Assembly: GCA_904420445.1 (NCBI GenBank)
Contig: CAJFVJ010000003.1
Span: 739,998 to 803,997, forward strand
Direction: 5' to 3'
Source of the DNA: Candidatus Adamsella avium
GTDB taxonomy: Bacteria; Cyanobacteriota; Vampirovibrionia; Gastranaerophilales; CAJFVJ01
DNA length: 64,000 nucleotides
Part shown: in pieces, positions 47,688 through 56,301 of the stretch
How positions within the stretch are numbered: the stretch's first letter is position 1
How the letters are laid out: every line of letters begins with the position of its first letter
Notes under the pieces: model-generated
Told to the model about the DNA's origin: nothing
The model's database searches: none
What the model saw: only the letters and a program-made list of their open reading frames with translations
Made by a program: the position numbers and the translations under genes

Positions 47688-49604
47688 ATGAATAAGTCAA
47701 TCGTTATCTCAGAGCGGGATAATATCGCCGCAGTTCTTGAGAATGGTCGTGCTGCAGAATTTTATATACACAAAGGGGATATTCTTTTAAATGATGTATA
47801 TCTTGCAAAAGTAGAGAATATATTACCGAGTATCGACGCTGCTTTTGTTAACGTCGGAAGCGACAAGATGGGCTTTCTCCATGCTTCTGATGTTATCGGA
47901 AGAGGTGCTCTTCAAGATAAACTTAAACCGGGACAAAAAATTATAGTTCAGGTTGTCAAAGAACCGACCGGACATAAGGGACCGAGAGTAACAATGTCTT
48001 TAAGCCTGCCCGGAAGATTTCTCGTTCTTATGCCTGAAGAAAACGGTATCAGCATAAGCAGAAAAATTTCTTCTGCAAAGGAACGAGCAAGACTCAAGTC
48101 AATTGTCAGCCTCATAAAACCGGCAGGACTCGGTGTGATTATAAGAACGGAAGCAGAACATCAAACAGATGCTGAAATTCAGGAAGACCTCGAAATTCTC
48201 CTCGAAAAATGGACAACCATCGTTAACTCAGCAGACACGATAGAACCTCCAAATCTTCTTTATCGTGATCAGGATTTGTTGTACCGTGTAATCAGAGAAG
48301 CCTGCACCGAGGATATAGAAGAAATTATATTCGACACACCGTTTGCAATGCATAGAGCAACCCAGATCCTTCAATCATGGAATATGGGCAAAAATATAAA
48401 ACTCAAAACCTACAAAGGAAGCGAGCCTATTCTCGTTGCAACGGGCGTTGATAAGGAAATTAAAGCAGCTCTCCAAATCAAAGTTAATCTTCCCTCAGGT
48501 GGATATCTGTTCATCGAAACAACGGAAGCTCTCTCGGTAATCGACGTCAACAGCGGTAAGTTCACAAGCTCCGCTACTCAGGCTGAAACAATCAAATTCA
48601 CAAACCTCGAAGCAATTGATGAAATAGCCCGCCAGCTCAGATTGAGAAATATCGGCGGTATGATTATTATCGACTTCATCGATATGGAGAGCAGGGTTGA
48701 TAAAATAGCAATCCTCGAAGCACTTGAGCTTGCTCTTGAGCCTGATAAAGCCAAACCAACCGTCGGTCAGCTCTCTGACCTGGGTCTGGTAGAACTTACA
48801 AGACACAGACAGGGACAGAGCTTATCCGAAATATTTACGAAAAAATGTCCTGCCTGCGGCGGTACGGGACATATTATGGTAGACTTTAATTTTGCAAACT
48901 CTCCTCAGGAAGCTGAGGCAAACATGAAGAATGCAAAATTAAATAAAATCCCTCAAAAACAAAATAACAACAAATTCCAGCAAAATAACAACAATCTGAA
49001 ACCGGAAAGATTGAAAAATCCTCAAAATCAAAACCAGAGGGCAATGCAGACAAATCCTTCAGCAGTAGCAGAGGCATCGGAAACAAGACAAAATCAGCCT
49101 CAGGATAACTTTGTTCTGACAATGAATAAAGTAGAAGACTTTTTCACAAAAACAAACTATTATATTAACGTAGCGAAAAACATCAAAATAGCAGCTGTTC
49201 CATCTTCTTTTATTCATAAAAATCTGAACAACAACTATCAAAAAGATGTGTTCACAATTATTACTGAACTTGAATCAGAAAGAGAACCTGTTCAAATTCA
49301 ACAACAACTTGATATACAACCGGAAGCAACTGTTGTAACTCAGGAAGAACAAACAGAACAACCAGCTGCAGCTGTTGTGGAAGAACAGCCAAAAGAAGAA
49401 GAAAAAACAGAAGAAAAACCTAAAAGAGGAAGAAGAACAACCTCTGCAAGAAAGAAAAAAGAAGAAACTTCAGAATCTGAAACAACTGAAATAAAACAGG
49501 AATCAGAACAAACGGAAGAACCAAAAACAAAAGCAAAAACAGTTGCAAAACGTCCGAGAAGACCACGTGCAACCAAAAAGGCATCAGAAGAAAAGGAAGA
49601 ATAA
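47688..49604 (+). CDS. rne: Ribonuclease E/G
   Basis: Single-strand endoribonuclease for mRNA turnover and rRNA maturation. The S1 RNA-binding domain is about 35-125 (GDILLNDVYLAKVENILPSIDAAFVNVG). Catalytic aspartates are in ALSVIDVNSGKF (about 286) and MIIIDFIDM (about 329). The zinc-link is CPACGGTGH near 388. From about 410 on the protein is a disordered Asn/Gln- then Glu/Lys-rich tail ending in basic stretches (KRGRRTTSARKKK, KRPRRPRATKK). A basic C-terminal tail fits the cyanobacterial RNase E type. Stop and next start overlap by one base (TAATG). Confidence 0.93.
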   Translation: MNKSIVISERDNIAAVLENGRAAEFYIHKGDILLNDVYLAKVENILPSIDAAFVNVGSDKMGFLHASDVIGRGALQDKLKPGQKIIVQVVKEPTGHKGPRVTMSLSLPGRFLVLMPEENGISISRKISSAKERARLKSIVSLIKPAGLGVIIRTEAEHQTDAEIQEDLEILLEKWTTIVNSADTIEPPNLLYRDQDLLYRVIREACTEDIEEIIFDTPFAMHRATQILQSWNMGKNIKLKTYKGSEPILVATGVDKEIKAALQIKVNLPSGGYLFIETTEALSVIDVNSGKFTSSATQAETIKFTNLEAIDEIARQLRLRNIGGMIIIDFIDMESRVDKIAILEALELALEPDKAKPTVGQLSDLGLVELTRHRQGQSLSEIFTKKCPACGGTGHIMVDFNFANSPQEAEANMKNAKLNKIPQKQNNNKFQQNNNNLKPERLKNPQNQNQRAMQTNPSAVAEASETRQNQPQDNFVLTMNKVEDFFTKTNYYINVAKNIKIAAVPSSFIHKNLNNNYQKDVFTIITELESEREPVQIQQQLDIQPEATVVTQEEQTEQPAAAVVEEQPKEEEKTEEKPKRGRRTTSARKKKEETSESETTEIKQESEQTEEPKTKAKTVAKRPRRPRATKKASEEKEE

Positions 49605-50080
49605 TGAAAAAAATAATAATATTTTCACTAATATTATTTTCTATCCTTACTTTCAATAATATATCATTTGCAGAGTATGACAACCATACTCTGCAATCTT
49701 ATAACATAACTCTTGCCCAAAAAACAGAAACAAATGACCTTCCTGATATACCTCAGACGCTTGCTCCTGAAGAAAAAGACCAGATTGACAGCTATCTGAA
49801 ACAGGATGAACCTTTGATGAGTACAAATATGTTATTCAAGGCGCTAAAGGCTTTTGGACTGGCATGTGCATCATTTTTCTTATTTGTGGCTGTCATCCTT
49901 CTGATTAACAAATTTCTCTTTAAGAAAAATATATCTTCTACGCAAAACGTTGAGATGACACATCACACACCAGAAGAACAAAACGACGAATTCGATAAAA
50001 TCAAAGAAAACTACCAAAACGAAATGAATGCCAAAGTCGGCGAAGTTATATATGACTTTTACAAAAGAAATATGGATTAA
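49604..50080 (+). CDS. Unknown membrane protein with signal peptide (158 aa)
   Basis: The N-terminus MKKIIIFSLILFSILTFNNISFAEYD looks like a signal peptide cut after SFA. An exported linker of about 70 residues follows, then one transmembrane helix (about 85-107, LKAFGLACASFFLFVAVILLINKFLF) and a charged C-terminal tail of about 50 residues. It is translationally coupled to rne. No family recognised. A role next to a membrane-bound RNase E assembly is only a guess from position. The last four bases overlap the exonuclease gene on the other strand. Confidence 0.75.
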   Translation: MKKIIIFSLILFSILTFNNISFAEYDNHTLQSYNITLAQKTETNDLPDIPQTLAPEEKDQIDSYLKQDEPLMSTNMLFKALKAFGLACASFFLFVAVILLINKFLFKKNISSTQNVEMTHHTPEEQNDEFDKIKENYQNEMNAKVGEVIYDFYKRNMD

Positions 50081-51000
50081 TAAGTTTTTATCTTATCAGG
50101 CTTTTGAATTACGATATTTCTAACTTCTTTTATATCAACTCTCGCCTGTGATAACTTCTCTTTATTCTCTTCTGAAACACCGTTGCTTGTCAGAATTCGG
50201 TCTATCAATCCGTTGTTGACACGAATAACCTTATCCCAGGCATCTATTTCTTTGAGAGTATCTTTTATCTGCGAAATATCATAATCATGCGTCACTTTTG
50301 ACCCGTAAGATAAAACTTCACCAGTAGAAGAAGTTATCTCACGTCCGCCCTGCTCGAAATAAACTTTGAAAATGGATTTTATATCACTCAGCTCAGAATG
50401 CATAATCTGTATTGCATCCTGTATTCGCAAATATCTTTCAAATAAATAATCAACATTCTCAAGCTGCGACATCTGCCATGCATTCTTCTGCCGGTATAAT
50501 GCCTCAAGCCTCGGATAAGAAAGCGCAAGCCCTCTTGCATCAGCCATCGCTCTATGACGGGTATCTGTTGTTACCCCCATACGGGTCATCAAAGCGTCCA
50601 AACCGCAAGAGAACTCATCAGGAAAGACTTCTTTGAACATCTGCTGGGTATCAATCCTCGGATTTGTCAGCTCTTTTTGATATAAGTCTACAGACGCCTT
50701 GTTCAAATAGCTGTAATCAAAAATAACATTATGTCCTACAATGGGATAATCCTTGATAAAATCAAGAATCTTCGGCATAACTTCCTCCAATACAGGTGCA
50801 TCCTTGACCATATCTTCTGTTATGCCGTGAATTTTTATGCTTGAGTTTCTTATGTGTTGTTTTGGGTTGATTAAAGTTTCATACTCTTCGACAATTTGCC
50901 CGTTCACAAGTTTGAGCGCCGCAAATTCAACCATTTTCTCACGGGTAAAATCAAGCCCCGTTGTTTCTACGTCCAAAACTATTACTGTATTATCTGTCAT
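50077..51000 (-). CDS. DEDDh 3'-5' exonuclease (DnaQ/PolC-like) with C-terminal extension
   Basis: A proofreading-type exonuclease. Motif I is VLDVETTGLDF, motif II HNVIFDYSYL, motif III HRAMADARGLAL (DEDDh, His present), all within the first 175 residues. The remaining 130 residues are an unknown domain with a beta-rich part (VYFEQGGREITSSTGEVLSYG). The start at 51000 (ATG) is preferred to a TTG six bases upstream. It could be a stand-alone proofreading subunit or an RNA exonuclease. Transcribed alone. Confidence 0.85.
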   Translation of the reverse strand: MTDNTVIVLDVETTGLDFTREKMVEFAALKLVNGQIVEEYETLINPKQHIRNSSIKIHGITEDMVKDAPVLEEVMPKILDFIKDYPIVGHNVIFDYSYLNKASVDLYQKELTNPRIDTQQMFKEVFPDEFSCGLDALMTRMGVTTDTRHRAMADARGLALSYPRLEALYRQKNAWQMSQLENVDYLFERYLRIQDAIQIMHSELSDIKSIFKVYFEQGGREITSSTGEVLSYGSKVTHDYDISQIKDTLKEIDAWDKVIRVNNGLIDRILTSNGVSEENKEKLSQARVDIKEVRNIVIQKPDKIKTY

Positions 51001-51075
51001 CTTCAACTTCTTTTGTTAGTTATCCCTCTCAACAATATTCTATCATAAAAGTCTTATCAGATGACAACAAAAAGA

Positions 51076-51099
51076 AAAACGGCTCATAAGCCGCTTTTT
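51076..51099 (-). terminator. Terminator after the helical protein gene
   Basis: CGGCT and AGCCG pair around CATA; on the minus strand a T-rich tract follows. It ends the gene at 51141-51617 and can also work on plus. Confidence 0.7.
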
Positions 51100-51140
51100 A
51101 GTCATTATTCACATATCAATATCACTTTAATATGCACTAT

Positions 51141-51617
51141 CTAATGACTAAACCCTAACTCCTCCCCCAATATTTGAAGTTTATTTATTACTTCAAGGGT
51201 CTTATTATAATTTATATCTGCCTTTATTCTGCAATGAAAAGCCTCAGAAAGCTTATCATTGAATGTGTATTTAGACTTAACCAACACCTCATATGCCTTG
51301 TCTATCGCTTTTGAATTTGTTTCTTCATCATTAACAAGCAAAAAAAGCGCTGTTTCTATTATCCCTGCAAGCTTAAGCATATGCGCAGGCTTCTGCGATG
51401 ATGTATAAACAGGACTCGTTGTGCTCGCTTTCTTTATAATCACTGATTTTGCACTGATATCAGCAAGTATATTCGCAAGAGAAACAATATCTCCATGGCA
51501 ATAAGCATTTGCCACTTTAGCCTTCAGTCCGACAGCTCTTTTTATCCCGAGTTTCATCTCATCTTTCATGGGATGTTCTGAGAAATAACTATAATCTATG
51601 GATTTTAATATATTCAT
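51141..51617 (-). CDS. Unknown helical protein (158 aa)
   Basis: No family recognised. The sequence is predicted to be all helical, with Lys- and Ala-rich stretches (MKLGIKRAVGLKAKVANAY, LSEAFHCRIKADINYNKTLEVINKL). No signal peptide or transmembrane segment. The start has no clear ribosome site; ATG 16 codons further in (MKDEMKLG) is possible. It has its own terminator and a 303-base gap upstream shared with the divergent SOD gene. Confidence 0.6.
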   Translation of the reverse strand: MNILKSIDYSYFSEHPMKDEMKLGIKRAVGLKAKVANAYCHGDIVSLANILADISAKSVIIKKASTTSPVYTSSQKPAHMLKLAGIIETALFLLVNDEETNSKAIDKAYEVLVKSKYTFNDKLSEAFHCRIKADINYNKTLEVINKLQILGEELGFSH

Positions 51618-51920
51618 AAATTTGAAATTAACTTTGTTTTGTCGTTTGTATCTAAAATTAAAACACTTTTTTCCTTTACTGTTAAGAGCCTTTATTCAAA
51701 AACTTTTTCACCTGCCATCATCAAAATCCACAAAAAGCGCTCAGGCATGGTAATTCACAAATTTTTGAATACTCAACATTTACATTAATAATTCTTAATA
51801 CAGTATATACTTTACTTAAAAAATTTAACATTCATGGATTAATTTCAAAAATAGGATAACTGTTCAATACAAAAAACATATCTTTATTGATTAATTAATA
51901 ATAAATAGGAGGAACCTGCA
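51618..51920. other. 303-base divergent intergenic region
   Basis: It lies between the helical protein (minus) and the SOD gene (plus). It must hold both promoters, but no clear -35/-10 pair stands out. The only sharp signal is AGGAGG at 51907-51912, the ribosome site of the SOD gene. No RNA gene or repeat is seen. Confidence 0.5.
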
Positions 51921-52526
51921 ATGGAAACACAAATCTATACCCCTAAAGAATTTCCTGAACTCTTTAATCTGAAATCGCTCTCAAAACAAGCCGTTGACTA
52001 CCATCTCAAACTTTATGACGGATATATCAAAAAACTCAACGAAATTCAGGATGAATACAAAACAATCAATCTCGATACAGCAAATCACAACTACTCACAC
52101 CACCGTTCCCTGCTCGTTGAAAAAGCATACAACTACAACGCCGTCGTTTTCCATGAAATGTTTTTCGAAAACCTCATCTCAAAACCATTTGAACCTGAAT
52201 GCTGGTTAAGAGAAAAAATAGAAAAATACTTCAAGTCCTTTGACACCTATATCAGGGACCTGAATGCAACAGTAAGAAGCTCCCGTACAGGATGGGCTGT
52301 TACAGGCTACAACCACACTGATGACACCATTCAAAACTATGCAATAGATTCCCACTACATAAGCGTTCCCATAAAAATCACTCCTATACTGGTCATTGAT
52401 ACCTGGGAACATTCCTTCATGCCTGACTATGGAATAGATAAAGCAGGTTACTTCGAACACATTATCCCCGAGATAAACTGGATTATAGTCAAAGACCGCC
52501 TGCAAAAAGCAATCAGTGGTGTTTGA
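51921..52526 (+). CDS. Divergent Fe/Mn superoxide dismutase
   Basis: Converts superoxide to peroxide and oxygen, or is a relative with another role. The four metal ligands appear to be His28 (VDYHLKLYDGY), His78 (NAVVFHEMFF), Asp160 and His164 (DTWEHSF). The gateway His of SodB (His30 in E. coli) is not found: the stretch after His28 is one residue shorter than usual and reads LKLYDGY. The 201-residue length is normal. A perfect AGGAGG lies eight bases before the ATG, so expression is probably high. The last 14 bases overlap the RWYD gene on the other strand. Confidence 0.8.
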   Translation: METQIYTPKEFPELFNLKSLSKQAVDYHLKLYDGYIKKLNEIQDEYKTINLDTANHNYSHHRSLLVEKAYNYNAVVFHEMFFENLISKPFEPECWLREKIEKYFKSFDTYIRDLNATVRSSRTGWAVTGYNHTDDTIQNYAIDSHYISVPIKITPILVIDTWEHSFMPDYGIDKAGYFEHIIPEINWIIVKDRLQKAISGV

Positions 52527-52842
52527 TTTCTCTTGATAACCCGAGTTCTTCAAGAGCATGAATAAAATTCTCGGCAGCTTTCTTCTGAGTTTCCGGAGGA
52601 ACAATCCTCAACAACTCGATAACCTTTGAGAGAGTGGGATCTTTGTCATACCACCTGTTTTGCTGCGGAGGTCTTACCATTTCATAAAATTTTGCAACGG
52701 TTTCTTTTCCGACTTTTTCTTCTATTTTTTCAAGAAAAACCTCAGCCTGAGCTTTCAGCTCATCCTGATAGTTTCGCAAAAGCTCTATAACTTCCATTAA
52801 CAGAGGATCATAATCATACCAGCGTTTATATTCTTGGGACAT
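52513..52842 (-). CDS. Unknown protein with two RWYD repeats (109 aa)
   Basis: Two tandem units of about 39 residues make up nearly the whole protein: residues 7-45 (RWYDYDPLLMEVIELLR...) and 63-101 (RWYDKDPTLSKVIELLR...). Shared positions include RWYD-x-DP-x-L and VIELLR, then A-x-x-F and LEE or IEE. No signal or membrane segment; probably cytoplasmic and helical. It begins 12 bases after murA and has an AAGGAA ribosome site. The function is unknown; position suggests a link to cell-wall synthesis but this is not shown. Confidence 0.75.
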   Translation of the reverse strand: MSQEYKRWYDYDPLLMEVIELLRNYQDELKAQAEVFLEKIEEKVGKETVAKFYEMVRPPQQNRWYDKDPTLSKVIELLRIVPPETQKKAAENFIHALEELGLSREIKHH

Positions 52843-52854
52843 ATCATTCCTTTT

Positions 52855-54213
52855 TTATTTAATCAGTAATGGTTCTTCCACCTTGTAGTTATCTACCCGT
52901 TTGGCATGCCCGCCGAGAGAAGTCAGCTTATCAACAAGGTTCTCATATCCCCGGTCAATATGATGAATATTCTGGATGACAGTGCGTCCATAAGCTGATA
53001 AACCTGCAACAATCAATGCGCCGCCTGCTCTCAGGTCGCTTGCTTTAACCTCTGTTCCCGTGAGTTTTTCGACACCTTTAATTATGGCGTGATTGCCGTC
53101 ATGGTGAATATCTGCACCCATCCTTGCAAGCTCTCCGATTTGCATAAAGCGATTTTCATACAGATTTTCCGTTACAATACTTGTGCCATCAGCAATAGCG
53201 AGAATAGAACTGAATGGTGACTGCATATCAGTCGGGAATCCGGGATAAGGCTGCGTAACAATATTCGTTGCCTTAGGACGTCTGCTGCAGGATACTTCCA
53301 TTGTCAAAGGTTCAAGAATGTTCACCTCTGCCCCTATTTCAATCAGCTTGTTAGTAACAAACGTAAGATGATTAGGGAATACATTTCTAATAATCGCATG
53401 CCCTCTTGTTGCAACAACTGATGCCATATAGGTGCCTGCTTCTATTCTATCGGGCATGGTTGTATAAGAAATGGGTTTAAGAGAGCCTTTCGGAACACCA
53501 TTGATAACTATCTCGGATGTACCTGCTCCTGAAATATCGGCACCGGCCAAATTCAAAAAGTTTGCCAAATCAGCAATTTCAGGTTCTTGTGCGGCATTCT
53601 GAATTCTCGTAGAACCCTCGGCAAAAACTGATGCCAGAATAATATTCTCTGTAGCACCGACACTCGGCTTATCAAGATAAATATCAGCTCCGGCAAGTTT
53701 TGAAGCTTTTGCAATAACATAACCGTTTTCAATTTTTACTTTTGCTCCGAGAGCTTCAAATCCTTTTATATGGTAATCTATTCTTCTCTCACCTATTGCA
53801 CATCCTCCAGGCATCGCAACTTTTGCTTCCTGACATCTGCTCAATAAAGCTCCGAGGACAATAAACGATGCCCTCATCTTACTGACCAGTTCATATGGGG
53901 CGACAACACCAGTTATATTTGACGCATCTATTTCAAGAGACTTATGAACTTTGTCATATTCAATCTTTACGCCAAGACAGTTGAGGACTTTTATCATTGT
54001 ATCCACATCTGTCAAATCAGGGACATTATACAATTTGCAGGTGTCACTAATCAAAATACAAGCGGCCATCTGCTTCAATACGGCATTCTTTGCTCCACCT
54101 ATCGAGACTTCTCCGTCTAACCTTGTTCCGCCGTCAATAACTATACACTCTGACAATGGTATCCCTCCATTCGGTAGAATTTTCTTTATTTTTTTTAACA
54201 CTGGATCCTGCAT
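52855..54213 (-). CDS. murA: UDP-N-acetylglucosamine 1-carboxyvinyltransferase
   Basis: First committed step of peptidoglycan synthesis, adding enolpyruvate to UDP-GlcNAc. The sequence GGTRLDGEVSIGGAKNAVLK is the substrate-binding start. Cys138 in MPGGCAIGERRIDYHI is the fosfomycin-sensitive residue, and KMRASFIVLGALL and TMPDRIEAGTYMASVVATRG are conserved. Length 452 includes a roughly 20-residue N-terminal extension. The downstream RWYD gene follows within 12 bases. No other mur gene is nearby. Confidence 0.97.
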   Translation of the reverse strand: MQDPVLKKIKKILPNGGIPLSECIVIDGGTRLDGEVSIGGAKNAVLKQMAACILISDTCKLYNVPDLTDVDTMIKVLNCLGVKIEYDKVHKSLEIDASNITGVVAPYELVSKMRASFIVLGALLSRCQEAKVAMPGGCAIGERRIDYHIKGFEALGAKVKIENGYVIAKASKLAGADIYLDKPSVGATENIILASVFAEGSTRIQNAAQEPEIADLANFLNLAGADISGAGTSEIVINGVPKGSLKPISYTTMPDRIEAGTYMASVVATRGHAIIRNVFPNHLTFVTNKLIEIGAEVNILEPLTMEVSCSRRPKATNIVTQPYPGFPTDMQSPFSSILAIADGTSIVTENLYENRFMQIGELARMGADIHHDGNHAIIKGVEKLTGTEVKASDLRAGGALIVAGLSAYGRTVIQNIHHIDRGYENLVDKLTSLGGHAKRVDNYKVEEPLLIK

Positions 54214-54345
54214 CTTTATTTATTATCTCTCAAACAAATCAGATTACACTATATATTATAATTTTATTATAGAAATAACAGAAAGTCGTTAAGTTTTTGT
54301 TATATCTAATACATTTAACTTATTTTTCTGCAAAATTCATTTTAA

Positions 54346-54354
54346 TGTTATAAT
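54346..54354 (+). promoter_or_regulatory. Extended -10 promoter of ftsH
   Basis: TGTTATAAT, identical to the element before the sigma factor gene, lies 50 bases before ftsH. The -35 region is weak. Confidence 0.45.
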
Positions 54355-54403
54355 TTATTAACTGAGATATTTCCTGAAATAAGAGTTTATAGAGGATAGA
54401 TAA

Positions 54404-56230
54404 ATGAAAAAGAATCAAACAATAGGTTTTTATATACTGCTCGTATTTCTAATCGGTGCATTGTTCTTTTCATTCAAAGGACAGGGAACAAAAACAACAG
54501 TTAAAGAACTGTCTTACAGCTCTTTTCTGAACAAAGTCGAGCAGAAAGAAATTAAATCGGTTACAATGATGGGCAACTCCATCAACGCCGTTCCTGCATC
54601 AGAAAAAAATATCAATTATTCTGTAATAATCCCCCTGAATGACCCGGGGCTTATGCAAAAAATGGAAAAAAATAATGTTGATATAACCGTCAAAAATGAA
54701 GAAAATAAAGGGCAGCTCTTAGGGTTCATAGGTTCTTTATTCTTCCCTATTTTGTTCTTGATTATTCTTCTGTTCATATTCAAAAGTGCCCAAGGCGGCG
54801 GTTCTCAGGCAATGTCTTTCGGGAAAAGCAAAGCCAAAATGATGGTAGACAACAAAGTCAAAATTACTTTCAAAGATGTAGCAGGTATCGATGAAGCAAA
54901 ACAGGAACTCGAAGAAATTGTTGACTTCCTCAAAAGCCCTGCAAAATATCTTTCCCTCGGGGCAAAAATTCCTAAAGGCGTTCTGCTTGTCGGCTCACCC
55001 GGTACAGGTAAGACTCTTATGGCAAAGGCAGTCGCAGGAGAAGCAGGCGTTCCGTTCTTTAGCATAAGCGGTTCTGACTTTGTTGAAATGTTCGTCGGTG
55101 TCGGTGCATCAAGAGTCAGAGATTTATTCGAACAGGCAAAAAAACACTCTCCCTGTATTGTATTTATAGATGAAATTGATGCAGTAGGACGCCAGAGAGG
55201 CGCAGGGCTCGGCGGCGGTCATGATGAAAGAGAGCAAACTCTCAACCAGCTGCTTGTTGAAATGGACGGTTTTGACGGACAAACAAACAGCATAATAGTC
55301 ATAGCTGCAACAAACAGACCTGATATTCTTGATAATGCGCTTCTTCGTCCCGGACGTTTTGACAGGCAGGTCGTAATAGACAGACCTGATGTCCTCGGCA
55401 GAGAACAAATCCTCGAGGTTCATGTCAAAGGCAAACCTCTTTCAAACGAAGTTGATATCAAGACTCTTGCAAAAAGAACACCCGGTTTCACAGGTGCAGA
55501 CCTTTCAAATCTCTTGAACGAAGCTGCATTGTTCGCTGCAAGAAAAGAGAAAAAAGAAATCGAGATGGATGACCTCGAAGAAGCAATCGACAAAATCATC
55601 GCAGGACCAGAAAAGAAAAGTAAAATTATAACTGATGAAGAAAAAGAAAACACGGCATACCATGAAGTCGGGCATGCCCTCATCTCAAAACTTCTTCCAA
55701 ACTGCGACCCGCTGCATAAAGTGACAATTATCCCTCGTGGTATGGCTCTTGGAATAACAATGACGCTTCCTGAGAAAGACCATCTGACTTACAGAAAAGA
55801 ACAGCTCTATGATCAAATAGCAATGCTTCTTGGCGGCCGTATCGCAGAAGAGCTCGTTTTTGGCGAAGACAAAATTACAACGGGCGCATCAAATGATATC
55901 CAAAGAGTGACCGATATAGCAAACAAGATGGTAACCTCTTACGGAATGAGCAAGGATTTGGGACCGATGACATTCGGCACCCACAACGAACATGTTTTCC
56001 TCGGGCGTGACTTCGGTCATGAGAAAAACTACTCTGAAGAAGTTGCTTTCAAAATAGATAAAGAAGTTAAATCTATCGTAGATGAACAATATAAAAGAGC
56101 AAAACAACTTCTGATTGACAACAGAGATATAATGGAAGAACTTGTCAAAGTGCTCCTTGAAAAAGAAACTCTCGACAAAGAAGAAGTAGATGAAATAATC
56201 GAAAAAGTCAAAGAAAATAGAAATTCCTGA
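54404..56230 (+). CDS. ftsH: ATP-dependent zinc metalloprotease FtsH
   Basis: Membrane-bound AAA+ protease that degrades damaged membrane proteins and some regulators. Two transmembrane helices bracket a small exported domain (about 6-24 and 105-126). The AAA+ module has [21 protein letters not shown] and the second region of homology [21 protein letters not shown]. The zinc site HEVGH is near 423 in [12 protein letters not shown]. Length 608 is normal. A strong bidirectional terminator follows. AGAGGAT precedes the ATG. Confidence 0.98.
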   Translation: MKKNQTIGFYILLVFLIGALFFSFKGQGTKTTVKELSYSSFLNKVEQKEIKSVTMMGNSINAVPASEKNINYSVIIPLNDPGLMQKMEKNNVDITVKNEENKGQLLGFIGSLFFPILFLIILLFIFKSAQGGGSQAMSFGKSKAKMMVDNKVKITFKDVAGIDEAKQELEEIVDFLKSPAKYLSLGAKIPKGVLLVGSPGTGKTLMAKAVAGEAGVPFFSISGSDFVEMFVGVGASRVRDLFEQAKKHSPCIVFIDEIDAVGRQRGAGLGGGHDEREQTLNQLLVEMDGFDGQTNSIIVIAATNRPDILDNALLRPGRFDRQVVIDRPDVLGREQILEVHVKGKPLSNEVDIKTLAKRTPGFTGADLSNLLNEAALFAARKEKKEIEMDDLEEAIDKIIAGPEKKSKIITDEEKENTAYHEVGHALISKLLPNCDPLHKVTIIPRGMALGITMTLPEKDHLTYRKEQLYDQIAMLLGGRIAEELVFGEDKITTGASNDIQRVTDIANKMVTSYGMSKDLGPMTFGTHNEHVFLGRDFGHEKNYSEEVAFKIDKEVKSIVDEQYKRAKQLLIDNRDIMEELVKVLLEKETLDKEEVDEIIEKVKENRNS

Positions 56231-56250
56231 AATTCATAAATAACACAACA

Positions 56251-56280
56251 AAAAATACCTGCTGATAGCAGGTATTTTTT
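56251..56280. terminator. Bidirectional terminator
   Basis: A 13-base-pair stem (56251-56263 with 56267-56279) with GAT loop and T runs on both sides. It ends ftsH on plus and the VSFKG gene on minus. Confidence 0.92.
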
Positions 56281-56301
56281 TTGTTTAAATAAAGTTTTTT
56301 A

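Noticed and set aside
51700-51760. An 18-codon minus-strand ORF in the gap before the SOD gene
   Set aside because: No ribosome site and no reason to expect coding.
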